A stretch of DNA of 64,000 nt from Plantactinospora sp040120695. GTDB lineage: Bacteria > Actinomycetota > Actinomycetes > Mycobacteriales > Micromonosporaceae. The notes under the pieces were generated by a model. That model was not told where the DNA came from. It made no database searches and saw only the letters and a list, made by a program, of their open reading frames with translations. Both the position numbers and the translations under genes were made by a program. The stretch is taken from NCBI RefSeq assembly GCF_040120695.1, contig NZ_JBEEAC010000025.1, positions 24,510-88,509 of the forward strand, given 5' to 3'. Below, piece by piece: positions 25,081 through 33,738 of the stretch. Each line of letters starts with the position of its first letter. The first letter of the stretch is position 1.

Positions 25081-27167
25081 GCCTGCCCCGGATTTCCAAG
25101 GTGGCGTTCGGTGGGGACTACAACCCGGAGCAGTGGCCCGAGGACGTCTGGAAGGACGACTACCGACTCTTCGACGCCGCCCGGATCGACACCGTCACGC
25201 TCGGCGTCTTCGACTGGGCGCTGACCCAGCCGGGGCCGGACGTCTACGACTTCACCCTGCTGGACCGGATCGTGCAGCGGGCCACCGAGGAGGGCCGGCA
25301 GATCTGCCTGGGCACCGGCACCGGCGCGCACCCCGCCTGGCTGGCCCGGGCGCACCCGGAGGTGACCCGGACGGACTTCGAGGGCCGCAAGCACCGGTAC
25401 GGGCAGCGGCACAACTCCTGCCCCAGCTCCCCCGTCTTCCGTCGGCTCTCCACCGAACTGGCCCGCCGGGTCGCCCGCCGCTACGCCGGCAACCCTGCGG
25501 TCGTCGCCTGGCACGTCGGCAACGAGTACGGCGGCGCCTGCTACTGCGACCTCTGCGCCGCCGGCTTCCGCGGCTGGCTGCGCGACCGGTACGGCAGCCT
25601 CGACGCGCTCAACGCCGCCTGGTACACCACCTTCTGGTCGCACACCTTCACGGACTGGGACGAGATCGAGCCGCCGTCGGCGCTGACCGAGCACTGGCGC
25701 GGCCCTAACCACACCGCCTTCCAGGGCATCACCCTCGACTACCTGCGGTTCATGTCGGACGCGATGCTGGCCAACTACCGCGACGAGAAGGCGGCGATCC
25801 GGGAGTCGGATCCCGACGTGCCGGTGACCACGAACTTCATGGGCATGTACCGGCCGATCGACTACCACCGCTGGGCGGCGCACCTCGACTTCGCCTCCTG
25901 GGACAACTACCCGCCGGACGACAACTCCCCGGCCTGGATGGCGCTGACCCACGACCTGATGCGCGGGCTCAAGGGCGGCCAGCCGTTCTGGCTGATGGAG
26001 CAGACCCCGAGCTACACCGCGTCCCGGGACGTCAACCCGCTGAAGCGGCCCGGGGTGATGCGGTTGTGGAGCTGGCAGGCGGTGGCGCACGGCGCGGACG
26101 CCGTCCTCTTCTTCCAGATGCGCGCCTCGCGGGGCGCCTGCGAGAAGTACCACGGCGCGGTCATCGGGCACGCCGGGCGGCAGGACACCCGGGTCTTCCG
26201 CGAGGTCGCCGCGCTCGGTGCCGAACTGGACCGGCTCGGTCCGGCGACACTCGGCGCCCGGACCCCGGCCCGGGTCGCCCTGCTCTTCGACTGGGACAGC
26301 TGGTGGGCGCTGGGGATCTCCGACGGCCCGTCCCGGCTGCTGCGCTACCAGCAGATCGTGCACGCGTACTACCGGGCGCTCTGGGAGGCCGGTGCCGACG
26401 TCGACGTCGTGTCGGTGACCGCGGACCTCGGCGGCTACCAGGTGGTGGTCGCGCCGGCGCTGCACATGATGAAGGGTGACCTGGCGCGGCGGCTGGCGGC
26501 GGTGGCCGAGCGGGGCGGTTCGGTGCTGACCACCTTCCTGTCCGGCCGGGTCGACGAGGACGACAACGCCTTCCTGGCGGACGTGCCCGGTCCGCTCGGG
26601 CCGCTGACCGGGATCCGGATCGACGAGTGGGACGCCCGTCCGCCCGAGGTGGTCAACCCGGTACGCCTGCGCGGCGACGACCCGGGCGACGAGGTCGAGG
26701 TCGAGTCGCGGCTCATCTTCGAGCTGGTGATTCCGCAGGGCGCCGAGGTGGTCGGCACGTACCAGGCGGACTTCTACGCCGGCACCCCGGCCGTCACCCG
26801 GAACAGCTACGGCGCCGGCCACGGCTGGTACGTCGCCGCCGGTCTCGACCAGCCCGGCGTGCACTGGGTGGTCCGCCGGGTACTGGAGCGGCACGACCTC
26901 GTCGGGCCGTACGCGGACCTGCCCGACGTGGAGTCGACGGTGCGGGTCGCCCCGGACGGGACGCGGCTGCGGTTCCTGCTCAACCACGGCGCCGAGCCGG
27001 TCGAGACGACCGCGCACGCCGCCGGTACCGACCTGCTCGGCGGGGAGCGGATCGCGCCGGGCCAGCCGATCCGGCTCGACCCGACGGGCGTGCTGGTGCT
27101 GCGCGAGGATCCGTCCCCGGCCCGACCGGCGACGGGTTCCGACACGGACCGGGGAGGACTGCCTTGA
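25077..27167 (+). CDS. GH42 beta-galactosidase
   Basis: The 696-aa protein begins FGGDYNPEQWPEDVWKDDYRLF, the GH42 N-terminal signature. Glu150 in WHVGNEYGG is the acid/base and Glu308 in WLMEQTPS the nucleophile. Cys residues in CYCDLCAAGF resemble the zinc-binding cluster of the family. A trimerisation domain (residues about 400-620) and a small C-terminal beta domain follow. There is no signal peptide, so it acts in the cytosol. In a xylan locus it may remove galactose, or alpha-L-arabinopyranose-like residues, from decorated xylo-oligosaccharides; that role is inferred from context. The ATGA overlap couples it to DUF624. Confidence 0.92.
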   Translation: MSLPRISKVAFGGDYNPEQWPEDVWKDDYRLFDAARIDTVTLGVFDWALTQPGPDVYDFTLLDRIVQRATEEGRQICLGTGTGAHPAWLARAHPEVTRTDFEGRKHRYGQRHNSCPSSPVFRRLSTELARRVARRYAGNPAVVAWHVGNEYGGACYCDLCAAGFRGWLRDRYGSLDALNAAWYTTFWSHTFTDWDEIEPPSALTEHWRGPNHTAFQGITLDYLRFMSDAMLANYRDEKAAIRESDPDVPVTTNFMGMYRPIDYHRWAAHLDFASWDNYPPDDNSPAWMALTHDLMRGLKGGQPFWLMEQTPSYTASRDVNPLKRPGVMRLWSWQAVAHGADAVLFFQMRASRGACEKYHGAVIGHAGRQDTRVFREVAALGAELDRLGPATLGARTPARVALLFDWDSWWALGISDGPSRLLRYQQIVHAYYRALWEAGADVDVVSVTADLGGYQVVVAPALHMMKGDLARRLAAVAERGGSVLTTFLSGRVDEDDNAFLADVPGPLGPLTGIRIDEWDARPPEVVNPVRLRGDDPGDEVEVESRLIFELVIPQGAEVVGTYQADFYAGTPAVTRNSYGAGHGWYVAAGLDQPGVHWVVRRVLERHDLVGPYADLPDVESTVRVAPDGTRLRFLLNHGAEPVETTAHAAGTDLLGGERIAPGQPIRLDPTGVLVLREDPSPARPATGSDTDRGGLP

Positions 27168-29323
27168 CCACCGCCGATCCGACATCTCCGCACCCGGCGT
27201 GGTTGCCGCCGGCGGCGTTCCGGGCGATCGGTTCGCGGCAGACCCTGGTCTGCGGCGACGGCACGCTGGTGGAGACGGTGCGCGACGAGGTCGCTCGGGC
27301 CTGTGCCCGGTTCGGCGGCACGGTCCAGCACTCCACTGGCGCGGCGACGGAGCCGGAGCGGACCGGAGTCGGCGCCCGGCCGTACGACCTGGTGCTCGCC
27401 CTCCGCGCTGCCGGGTCGCTGCCGGCCGGCGCGGCACCGGCGGTCGAGGTCGGCCGCGAACTGGGACCGGACCGGGGCGGGCTCGACCCGGAGGGTTTCG
27501 CGCTGGCCCGCCGGGACGGCGTGACGGTGGTGCTGGCCGACGCCCCGGCCGGACTGCTGTACGGGCTGTTCGAGGTGGTCCGGCTCGGCGCGGCGGCGTT
27601 CGACGCCGACCGTGCGGTGCGGGTGCATTCCCCGGCGCTGCGGCTGCGGCTGGTCAGCCACTGGGACAACGTCGACGTGCATCCGGTGATGGGACAGGTC
27701 GAGCGCGGCTACGCGGGCGGGTCGATCTTCTGGCGTGACGGTGCGCCGATCGGCGACAGCGACCGGATCCGCGAGTACGCGCGGCTGCTCGCCGCCTGCG
27801 GGATGAACGCGATGACGGTCAACAACGTCAACGTGCACGGCACGGCGAACCGGCTGCTGACCGACCGGCTCGGCGACGTGGCCGCGATCGCGGACCTGGT
27901 CCGCCCGTACGGGATCCGGGTGCACCTGTCGGTCAACTTCGCCGCACCGGTCGCCCTGGACGGACTGCACACCGCCGACCCGCTCGACCGCGACGTGCGA
28001 GCCTGGTGGGCCAGGGCCGCCGGGCGGATCTACGGGACGATCCCGGACTTCGGCGGCTTCATGGTGAAGGCGGACTCCGAGGGGCAGCCGGGGCCGTACC
28101 GGTACGGGCGTACCCACGCCGACGGCGCGAACATGCTCGCCGACGCCCTGGCGCCGTACGGCGGGGTGGTGCACTGGCGTGCCTTCGTCTACAACCACCG
28201 GCAGGACTGGCGGGACCGCTCGACCGACCGGGCCCGGGCGGCGTACGACCACTTCACCCCCTTGGACGGCCGGTTCCGGGACAACGTGATCGTGCAGGTG
28301 AAGCACGGGCCGATGGACTTCCAGACCCGCGAGCCGGTCTCCCCGGTGCTCGCGGCCATGCCGGGTACCCGGCTGGCGGTGGAGGTGCAGGCGACCCAGG
28401 AGTACACCGGACAGCAGCGGCACGTCTGCTACCTGGGCCCGTGGTGGAGCGAGGTGCTCCGGTTCGCACCCTGGGGCCCGGGCCGACCGACCGTCGCCGC
28501 GGTGGTCGGCGGGTCGTCCCGCGACGGCGACCGGACGGCGCCTGCCGGCGACGACGACCGGGGGGTGTCGGCCGGCGGCGGTCTGGTGGTCGTCTCCAAC
28601 GTCGGTGCCGACCACTACTGGACCGGGCACCCGCTCGCCCAGGCCAACCTCTACGCCGCCGGCCGGCTCGGCTGGGCGCCCGACCTCGACCCGCTGGCGG
28701 TCCTCGACGAGTGGATCGACCTGACCTTCACGCCGTCGGCGACCGGCGACCCCGACCTGCTGCGCGGGACGCTGCACGCGCTGCTGGACGACTCGTGGCG
28801 CACCTACGAGCGGTACACGGCACCGCTCGGGGTCGGCTTCATGGTCGCGCCCGGTCACCATTACGGCCCCGACGTGGACGGCTACGAGTACTCGCGGTGG
28901 GGCACCTACCACTTCGCCGACCGCGACGGCGTCGGGGTGGACCGCACCCGGGCCACCGGAACCGGGTTCACCGGCCAGTACCCGCAGCCCTGGGCGGACC
29001 GGTACGAGTCTCTCGACACCTGCCCGGACGAGTTGCTGCTCTTCTTCCACCACGTGCCGTACCAGCACGTGCTGCACTCCGGGTCGACGGTGATCCAGCA
29101 CATCTACGACACCCACTTCGCCGGGGTCGAGCAGGTGGCGGAGATGGTACGGCGGTGGGAGCGGATCGGCCCGGCCGGTCTGGTGGGCCCCGCGTTGCAT
29201 GCCCGGGTGACCGAGCGGCTGGCCGAGCAGTTGCGCTCCGCCAGGCAGTGGTGCGACACGATCAACACGTACTTCCTCCGCAAGTCCGGAGTGCCGGACG
29301 TCCGGGGCCGCCGGATCCACTGA
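27164..29323 (+). CDS. aguA: GH67 alpha-glucuronidase
   Basis: The 719-aa protein starts with TTG overlapping the GH42 stop (TTGA), preceded by GGGGAGGA. An N-terminal alpha/beta domain leads to the (beta/alpha)8 barrel. Catalytic acids can be placed by spacing: Glu306 in VKADSEGQPGP, Asp385 in KHGPMDFQ and Glu413 in VQATQEYTG. The 79/28 residue spacing equals that of Geobacillus AguA (E285/D364/E392, as recalled). The C-terminal helical domain carries dimerisation sequence (HHYGPDVDGYEYSRWGTYHFAD). It removes (4-O-methyl)-glucuronic acid from the non-reducing end of imported aldouronic acids. It is the last gene of the operon and defines glucuronoxylan as the substrate source. Confidence 0.93.
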   Translation: MTTADPTSPHPAWLPPAAFRAIGSRQTLVCGDGTLVETVRDEVARACARFGGTVQHSTGAATEPERTGVGARPYDLVLALRAAGSLPAGAAPAVEVGRELGPDRGGLDPEGFALARRDGVTVVLADAPAGLLYGLFEVVRLGAAAFDADRAVRVHSPALRLRLVSHWDNVDVHPVMGQVERGYAGGSIFWRDGAPIGDSDRIREYARLLAACGMNAMTVNNVNVHGTANRLLTDRLGDVAAIADLVRPYGIRVHLSVNFAAPVALDGLHTADPLDRDVRAWWARAAGRIYGTIPDFGGFMVKADSEGQPGPYRYGRTHADGANMLADALAPYGGVVHWRAFVYNHRQDWRDRSTDRARAAYDHFTPLDGRFRDNVIVQVKHGPMDFQTREPVSPVLAAMPGTRLAVEVQATQEYTGQQRHVCYLGPWWSEVLRFAPWGPGRPTVAAVVGGSSRDGDRTAPAGDDDRGVSAGGGLVVVSNVGADHYWTGHPLAQANLYAAGRLGWAPDLDPLAVLDEWIDLTFTPSATGDPDLLRGTLHALLDDSWRTYERYTAPLGVGFMVAPGHHYGPDVDGYEYSRWGTYHFADRDGVGVDRTRATGTGFTGQYPQPWADRYESLDTCPDELLLFFHHVPYQHVLHSGSTVIQHIYDTHFAGVEQVAEMVRRWERIGPAGLVGPALHARVTERLAEQLRSARQWCDTINTYFLRKSGVPDVRGRRIH

Positions 29324-29439
29324 ACCACCGGGCACCACCGAGCCACCGGCCACCACGGAGCCGCCGGGCGTGGCTGCCACCTGCGGTCCGGGCCCGGCCC
29401 TGCCTTGTACGATGTCGTTCCGGAGGAGAGTTGAGGTAG

Positions 29440-30141
29440 GTGGCCAGCCAGACCGAGCCCGGTGCCGAGCCCCGGATCCCGTTGAGCCGCGAGCGGGTGC
29501 TGCGGGCCGCGATCAGCGTCGCCGACTCCGGGGGCATCGAGTCGTTGACGATGCGCCGGCTCGCCGAGCACCTCGGGGCCGAGGCGATGTCGCTCTACTA
29601 CCACGTGGCCAACAAGGAAGACGTGCTCGACGGCGTCGTGGACGTGATCGCGACCGAGATCAACGAGGTCGTCGACCGGATCGACGTACCGGCCGACGGT
29701 GCCGACTGGAAGAAGGCCGTACGCCAGCGGATCCTCTCCGCCCGCGAGGTGCTGCTCCGGCACCGCTGGGCGCCCGGGGTCTTCGAGACGCGCACCAACA
29801 CCAGCCTCGCGGTGCTGCGCTACTACGACGCCCTGCTCGGCCTGATGCGCGCGGGCGGCTTCTCCTACGACCTGGCGCACCACGCGCTGCACGCGCTGGG
29901 CAGTCGGGCGCTGGGGTTCACCCAGGAACTGTTCGACCCGAACGGTGGCGACGGCGCCACCGATCCGGCGGCCGGGCTGGCCGAGATGGCCGGGCAGCTC
30001 CCCCACCTGGTCGGCATGCTGAGCGAGATCGTCCACGACGATCCCGATTCGACGCTGGGCTGGTGTGACGACCAGGCCGAGTTCGAGTTCGGACTCGACC
30101 TGATCCTGGACGGACTGGACCGGATCCGCGAAGGGGCCTGA
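29440..30141 (+). CDS. TetR-family regulator with TetR_C-type ligand domain
   Basis: The 233-aa protein has a TetR HTH (LSRERVLRAAISVADSGGIESLTMRRLAEHLGAEAMSLYYHVANKEDVLDGVVD; residues about 15-70) with the LYYHVxNKxxLLD form of the tetracycline-repressor subgroup, then the TetR_C core (WKKAVRQRILSAREVLLRHRWAPGVFETRTNTS). It has a GTG start at 29440. A 29-bp perfect palindrome lies 200 bp downstream, in front of an oxidoreductase gene read in the same direction, and is its probable binding site. The last codons and stop are contained in a 22-bp tandem repeat. Confidence 0.88.
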   Translation: MASQTEPGAEPRIPLSRERVLRAAISVADSGGIESLTMRRLAEHLGAEAMSLYYHVANKEDVLDGVVDVIATEINEVVDRIDVPADGADWKKAVRQRILSAREVLLRHRWAPGVFETRTNTSLAVLRYYDALLGLMRAGGFSYDLAHHALHALGSRALGFTQELFDPNGGDGATDPAAGLAEMAGQLPHLVGMLSEIVHDDPDSTLGWCDDQAEFEFGLDLILDGLDRIREGA

Positions 30142-30189
30142 CGACACCCGCGAAGAGGCCTGACGACATCCGCGAAGGAGCCTGACGAC
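30124..30189. repeat. Three 22-bp tandem repeats carrying the TetR stop codon
   Basis: Three units of the form aYccgcgaagRRgcctgacg plus ac lie end to end at 30124-30145, 30146-30167 and 30168-30189. The first unit contains the last four codons and TGA of the TetR gene, so the stop context has been triplicated. Confidence 0.85.
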
Positions 30190-30345
30190 CGGAGCCGCGC
30201 GAGCGGCCGCTCCCATCGACGACCCGCCAGCCGCTCGCGCAGGCCGATCGGGCCGCCGGTCCCGATCGGACGGTCACCGCCGTCCATCGCGATTCGGCTT
30301 GGCGATTTCCCGCGAACCTCTCGACAACCTTACGCCGTACGAGTA

Positions 30346-30374
30346 CCTTACGTTGTAAGACTTACAACGTAAGG
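30346..30374. promoter_or_regulatory. 29-bp perfect palindromic operator, probably TetR-bound
   Basis: The arms CCTTACGTTGTAAG (30346-30359) and CTTACAACGTAAGG (30361-30374) are exact reverse complements around one A. Each arm itself contains an inverted repeat (CTTACgttGTAAG), so two overlapping dimers could bind. It lies 61 bp before the oxidoreductase start. A partial copy (ccttacgccgta) lies just upstream at about 30328. Confidence 0.8.
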
Positions 30375-30435
30375 GCGGCTGCCGATCTCGATCCGGGGGT
30401 CCGCCCGACCCGCATCCCGGAAGAGGGAGACCACG

Positions 30436-31422
30436 ATGAAGGCGGCAGTCCTGCGCGCGTACGGGCCACCGGAGGCCCTGGAGATCACCGACGTCCAACG
30501 GCCCGCTCCCGGCGACGACGAGGTGCTGGTCCGGGTCCGGGCCACCTCCGTCAACCCGTACGACTGGCACCACATCCGCGGCGAGCCGCTGGTCGCCCGC
30601 CTGATGCCCGACGGCCCCGGACTGCGCACCCCCGCCATCACCGTCCCCGGCTGTGACATGGCCGGCCAGGTGGAGGCGGTCGGCCGGAACGTGACCGGGT
30701 TCCGACCCGGCGACGACGTGTACGCCCTGCTCGCCGAGGGCGGCTTCGGCGAGTACGTCTGCGTCCGGGAGGAGCTGCTGGCGCCGAAACCGGCGAACCT
30801 GTCGTACGAGCAGGCGGCGGCGGTACCGATGGCCGGCGTCACCGCCCTGGTGGGACTCCGCGACGCGGGCCGGATCCAGCCCGGCCAGCGGGTACTCGTC
30901 AACGGCGCGTCCGGCGGGGTGGGCACCTTCGCCGTACAGCTCGCCCGGGCGTTCGGTGCCACCGTCACCGGCGTCTGCAGCACCCGGAACCTGGAACTGG
31001 TCGGCTCGCTCGGCGCGGACGAGGTCGTCGACTACACCACCGAGGATTTCACCCGGCGCGGACGCCGCTACGACCTGCTGCTGGACAACGCCGGCAGCCG
31101 CTCCGTGTCGGCGTACCGGCGGGTGCTCACCCGTAACGGGACGCTGGTCGCGGTCGGTGGCCCGGCCAGTCGCTGGCTACAGCCCGCCGGCCGGGTCTTC
31201 GCCGCGGTCGCGGTGGCTCCACTGGTCTCACAGCGGATCGCCGTGGCCGACGCGGTCCGCTGCCCGGACAAGAGCAACTGCCTGCGGCTGCTGACCCGCC
31301 TCATCGAGGACGGCACGGTCACCCCGGTCGTCGACCGCCGCTACCCGTTCGCCGAGATCCACGCGGCCGTCCGCTACCAGGAGGAGGGGCACTGCCCCGG
31401 AAAGGTGGTCGTGACGCTCTGA
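30436..31422 (+). CDS. NAD(P)H:quinone-oxidoreductase-like MDR alcohol dehydrogenase
   Basis: The 328-aa medium-chain dehydrogenase/reductase has a GroES-like N-terminus (MKAAVLRAYGPPEALEITDVQRPAPGDDEVLVRVRATSVNPYDWH) and the Rossmann motif VLVNGASGGVGTFAVQLARAFGATVTGV. It lacks the zinc ligands of true alcohol dehydrogenases, so a zeta-crystallin-like quinone or enone reductase is most likely. GAGGGAGA precedes the ATG. The large palindrome upstream indicates tight control by the adjacent TetR protein. The substrate is probably a quinone or reactive carbonyl; this is inferred. Confidence 0.9.
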   Translation: MKAAVLRAYGPPEALEITDVQRPAPGDDEVLVRVRATSVNPYDWHHIRGEPLVARLMPDGPGLRTPAITVPGCDMAGQVEAVGRNVTGFRPGDDVYALLAEGGFGEYVCVREELLAPKPANLSYEQAAAVPMAGVTALVGLRDAGRIQPGQRVLVNGASGGVGTFAVQLARAFGATVTGVCSTRNLELVGSLGADEVVDYTTEDFTRRGRRYDLLLDNAGSRSVSAYRRVLTRNGTLVAVGGPASRWLQPAGRVFAAVAVAPLVSQRIAVADAVRCPDKSNCLRLLTRLIEDGTVTPVVDRRYPFAEIHAAVRYQEEGHCPGKVVVTL

Positions 31423-31528
31423 GGACTCGCCGGCACCGCCGGACATGACTTTCGGCAACAACCCGGACAACGCCGGACACGCCGGCCGGAACGACCCGGA
31501 GCGGCTCGTCGGGCGTAGGCTGAGCCAC

Positions 31529-32623
31529 GTGGATCAAGAAGACCGGATCGCCCTCTTCCTCGACTACGAGAACCTCGCGCTCGGCGCACGGGACCATCTC
31601 GGCGGCCTGGCCTTCGACTTCCGTCCGATCGCCGACGCGCTGGCCGAACGCGGCCGGGTGGTGGTCCGCCGGGCGTACGCCGACTGGTCGTACTTCGACG
31701 AGGATCGCCGGATGCTCACCCGGTCGCACGTGGAGCTGATCGAGATCCCGCAGCGGATGGGTGCGAGTCGCAAGAACGCCGCCGACATCAAGATGGCGGT
31801 CGACGCGGTGGAACTCGCCTTCGAACGCGGCTACCTCTCCACCTTCGTGATCTGCACCGGTGACAGCGATTTCACCCCGCTGGTGCACAAACTCCGCGAA
31901 CTCAACAAGCGGGTGATCGGCGTCGGCGTGGAAAAGTCCACCTCGGCGCTGCTCCCGCCCGCCTGCGACGAGTTCCTCTACTACGACCGCCTTGAGGGCG
32001 TGGACATCCCCTCGGCCCGTCCACGGCGGGGACGACCGGGCCGGCCGGCCGGCCCGGAGGCACCACCGGCCGGGCCGGACCAGCAGGCGGAGCCTGGACC
32101 CGAGCCCGCGCAGGGGGTAGAGGAGCCGGTACGCGACGTCGACACGCTCGCCGAACTGGTCGCGCAGACCGTGGCGGGGTTGCAGGGCAGCTCCAGCGGG
32201 GAGGTGACCGCCTCGACGCTCAAGCGCACGCTGCTGCGCAAGGACCCGACGTTCAGCGAGTCCGACTACGGGTTCCGGGCCTTCGGGGAACTTCTCCGGC
32301 ACCTCGCCGCGCACAACGTGGTCGAGCTGACCGAGGGCCCCGCCAAGGGCGACCCGGGGGTGTCGTTGCCCGAACACGGCGACCGGGAGGTGGCGTTCGG
32401 GCTGCTCCGTACCGTCCTGCTGGATCTGGCCGGCGCGGACGGCTCGGTGGCGCTCTCCGGGCTGAAGAACCAGCTCCGCCGGGCACGGCCCGACTTCAGC
32501 GAGAAGAAGCTCGGCTACCGCAGCTTCCTCCAGTTCTGCAAGGCCGCCGCCACAAGCGGCGCGATCGAGCTGCGGTGGAGCCCGGACAACGACGACTATC
32601 TGCTCACCGCACGTCCCGGCTGA
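31529..32623 (+). CDS. NYN-domain ribonuclease-like protein with two OST-HTH (LOTUS) domains
   Basis: The 364-aa protein begins with a PIN-like NYN domain (DRIALFLDYENLALGARD; acidic residues in FLDYEN and in CTGDSDFTPLVHKLRE), residues about 5-150. A Pro-rich linker follows. Two LOTUS/OST-HTH-like repeats come last, about 205-270 (SGEVTASTLKRTLLRKDPTFSESDYGFRAFGELLRHL) and 295-360 (GSVALSGLKNQLRRARPDFSEKKLGYRSFLQFCKAA). NYN proteins are predicted or known RNA nucleases; OST-HTH domains bind RNA, including G-quadruplex forms. The GTG at 31529 matches the usual actinomycete N-terminus (VDxxDRIALFLDYEN). Its stop overlaps the convergent next gene by 20 bp. Confidence 0.88.
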   Translation: MDQEDRIALFLDYENLALGARDHLGGLAFDFRPIADALAERGRVVVRRAYADWSYFDEDRRMLTRSHVELIEIPQRMGASRKNAADIKMAVDAVELAFERGYLSTFVICTGDSDFTPLVHKLRELNKRVIGVGVEKSTSALLPPACDEFLYYDRLEGVDIPSARPRRGRPGRPAGPEAPPAGPDQQAEPGPEPAQGVEEPVRDVDTLAELVAQTVAGLQGSSSGEVTASTLKRTLLRKDPTFSESDYGFRAFGELLRHLAAHNVVELTEGPAKGDPGVSLPEHGDREVAFGLLRTVLLDLAGADGSVALSGLKNQLRRARPDFSEKKLGYRSFLQFCKAAATSGAIELRWSPDNDDYLLTARPG

Positions 32624-33521
32624 CCTCTTCCGGTCCATCGGTCGACGGCTTCGGCCCCGGTGCCGGGCGCTCCTGAGCCGACGACTCGCGCTCCCGAGCC
32701 GGCGACTTGCGCTCCTGTGTGGACCGTCGTCCGCCGGTCGACGGCGGGCTGAGTCCGGCCTCACGGGCGGCGTTGCGCAGGAAGCTGCCCGCCACCCGCA
32801 GCGCCTCACCCGCCATCTCGCTGACTCTGCCGGCCGAAACCGGCGCAGCCTGCTGCCGGGTGCCCGGCTCCGCTGCGGGCCGGCCCGTACCGGAGGTGGC
32901 CGGCCGGTCCGCCGAGCCGGCGGCCTGCCCGCCGCCCGCCCGGCCGGCCGGCTCGGCCGGGCGCTCGATTCCCGGCCCGACCAGAGGCTCGACCGGACCT
33001 TCCACGGGTGGTCGCGGCCGGTCGACGGCGGGGGTCACCGGGCCATGCCGGCCGAGCGCCTGCGCCGCGGTACCGTCCAACTCGCGCACCGCCTGCCGCG
33101 TGGTCTGGTTCAACTCGTCGACCAGGCCGCCCACCGCATGGGAGAGGATCTGCGGGTTCCGGTCGATGGTGGTCAACGCCCGTTCCAGGATCCGGGTGAG
33201 CTCGTCGAGCCGGACCTTGAGCATCGCCGCCGCCTCGACACCCTCGATGTCGAGATCGACCCGCTCCAGGTGAACCCGAACGCCCGCGTCGACCTGCAAC
33301 AGGTTCGCCAGCCTGGCCCGCAGCGAGAGATCGGCATCCAGCCCGTGCACGCCGAGCCGGATCCGCTCCACCCTGACCTGCGGTACATCCAGCAGGACGT
33401 CGGGCTCGGCCTCGGGCACGCCGCGTCCCCGTCCCCCGCCGCCCGGGCTCCCGTTCCGCCGGGCGTCGCGCTGGTTGCCCGTCGTGTCCTCCGGCGGCTC
33501 CGCCGACCGATCGTCCCGCAT
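32604..33521 (-). CDS. Conserved actinobacterial hypothetical protein
   Basis: The 305-aa protein has a disordered, Gly/Arg-rich N-terminus, an ordered core at about 40-135 (VLLDVPQVRVERIRLGVHGLDADLSLRARLANLLQVDAGVRV, then LDIEGVEAAAMLKVRLDELTRILERALTTIDRNPQIL) and a long Pro/Ala-rich, probably disordered tail. There is no signal peptide or membrane helix. The core reads like a beta-rich segment followed by a coiled helix. The start at 33521 has AAGGA upstream and follows an in-frame Met 69 nt earlier that was not chosen. The function is unknown. Confidence 0.7.
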   Translation of the reverse strand: MRDDRSAEPPEDTTGNQRDARRNGSPGGGGRGRGVPEAEPDVLLDVPQVRVERIRLGVHGLDADLSLRARLANLLQVDAGVRVHLERVDLDIEGVEAAAMLKVRLDELTRILERALTTIDRNPQILSHAVGGLVDELNQTTRQAVRELDGTAAQALGRHGPVTPAVDRPRPPVEGPVEPLVGPGIERPAEPAGRAGGGQAAGSADRPATSGTGRPAAEPGTRQQAAPVSAGRVSEMAGEALRVAGSFLRNAAREAGLSPPSTGGRRSTQERKSPARERESSAQERPAPGPKPSTDGPEEVSRDVR

Positions 33522-33738
33522 CGCCCGTCCTTCTCGTTGATCGACCCATTTCGGGCTCGCCGCCGGCGTACCCGGTTTCCGGGCGACCACGCCTCCGGCC
33601 CGCGATCAGGAGTCCGGTGCTTTCGCGGACATCGAGTTGCCACTTCGGAGATTCTTGCCAACTAGACATCGGCACGTGACAATAACCTCCGCACGCGTAC
33701 CGATCTTCGACCCCGCCCCTGCCCGCACGGGAGACGCC

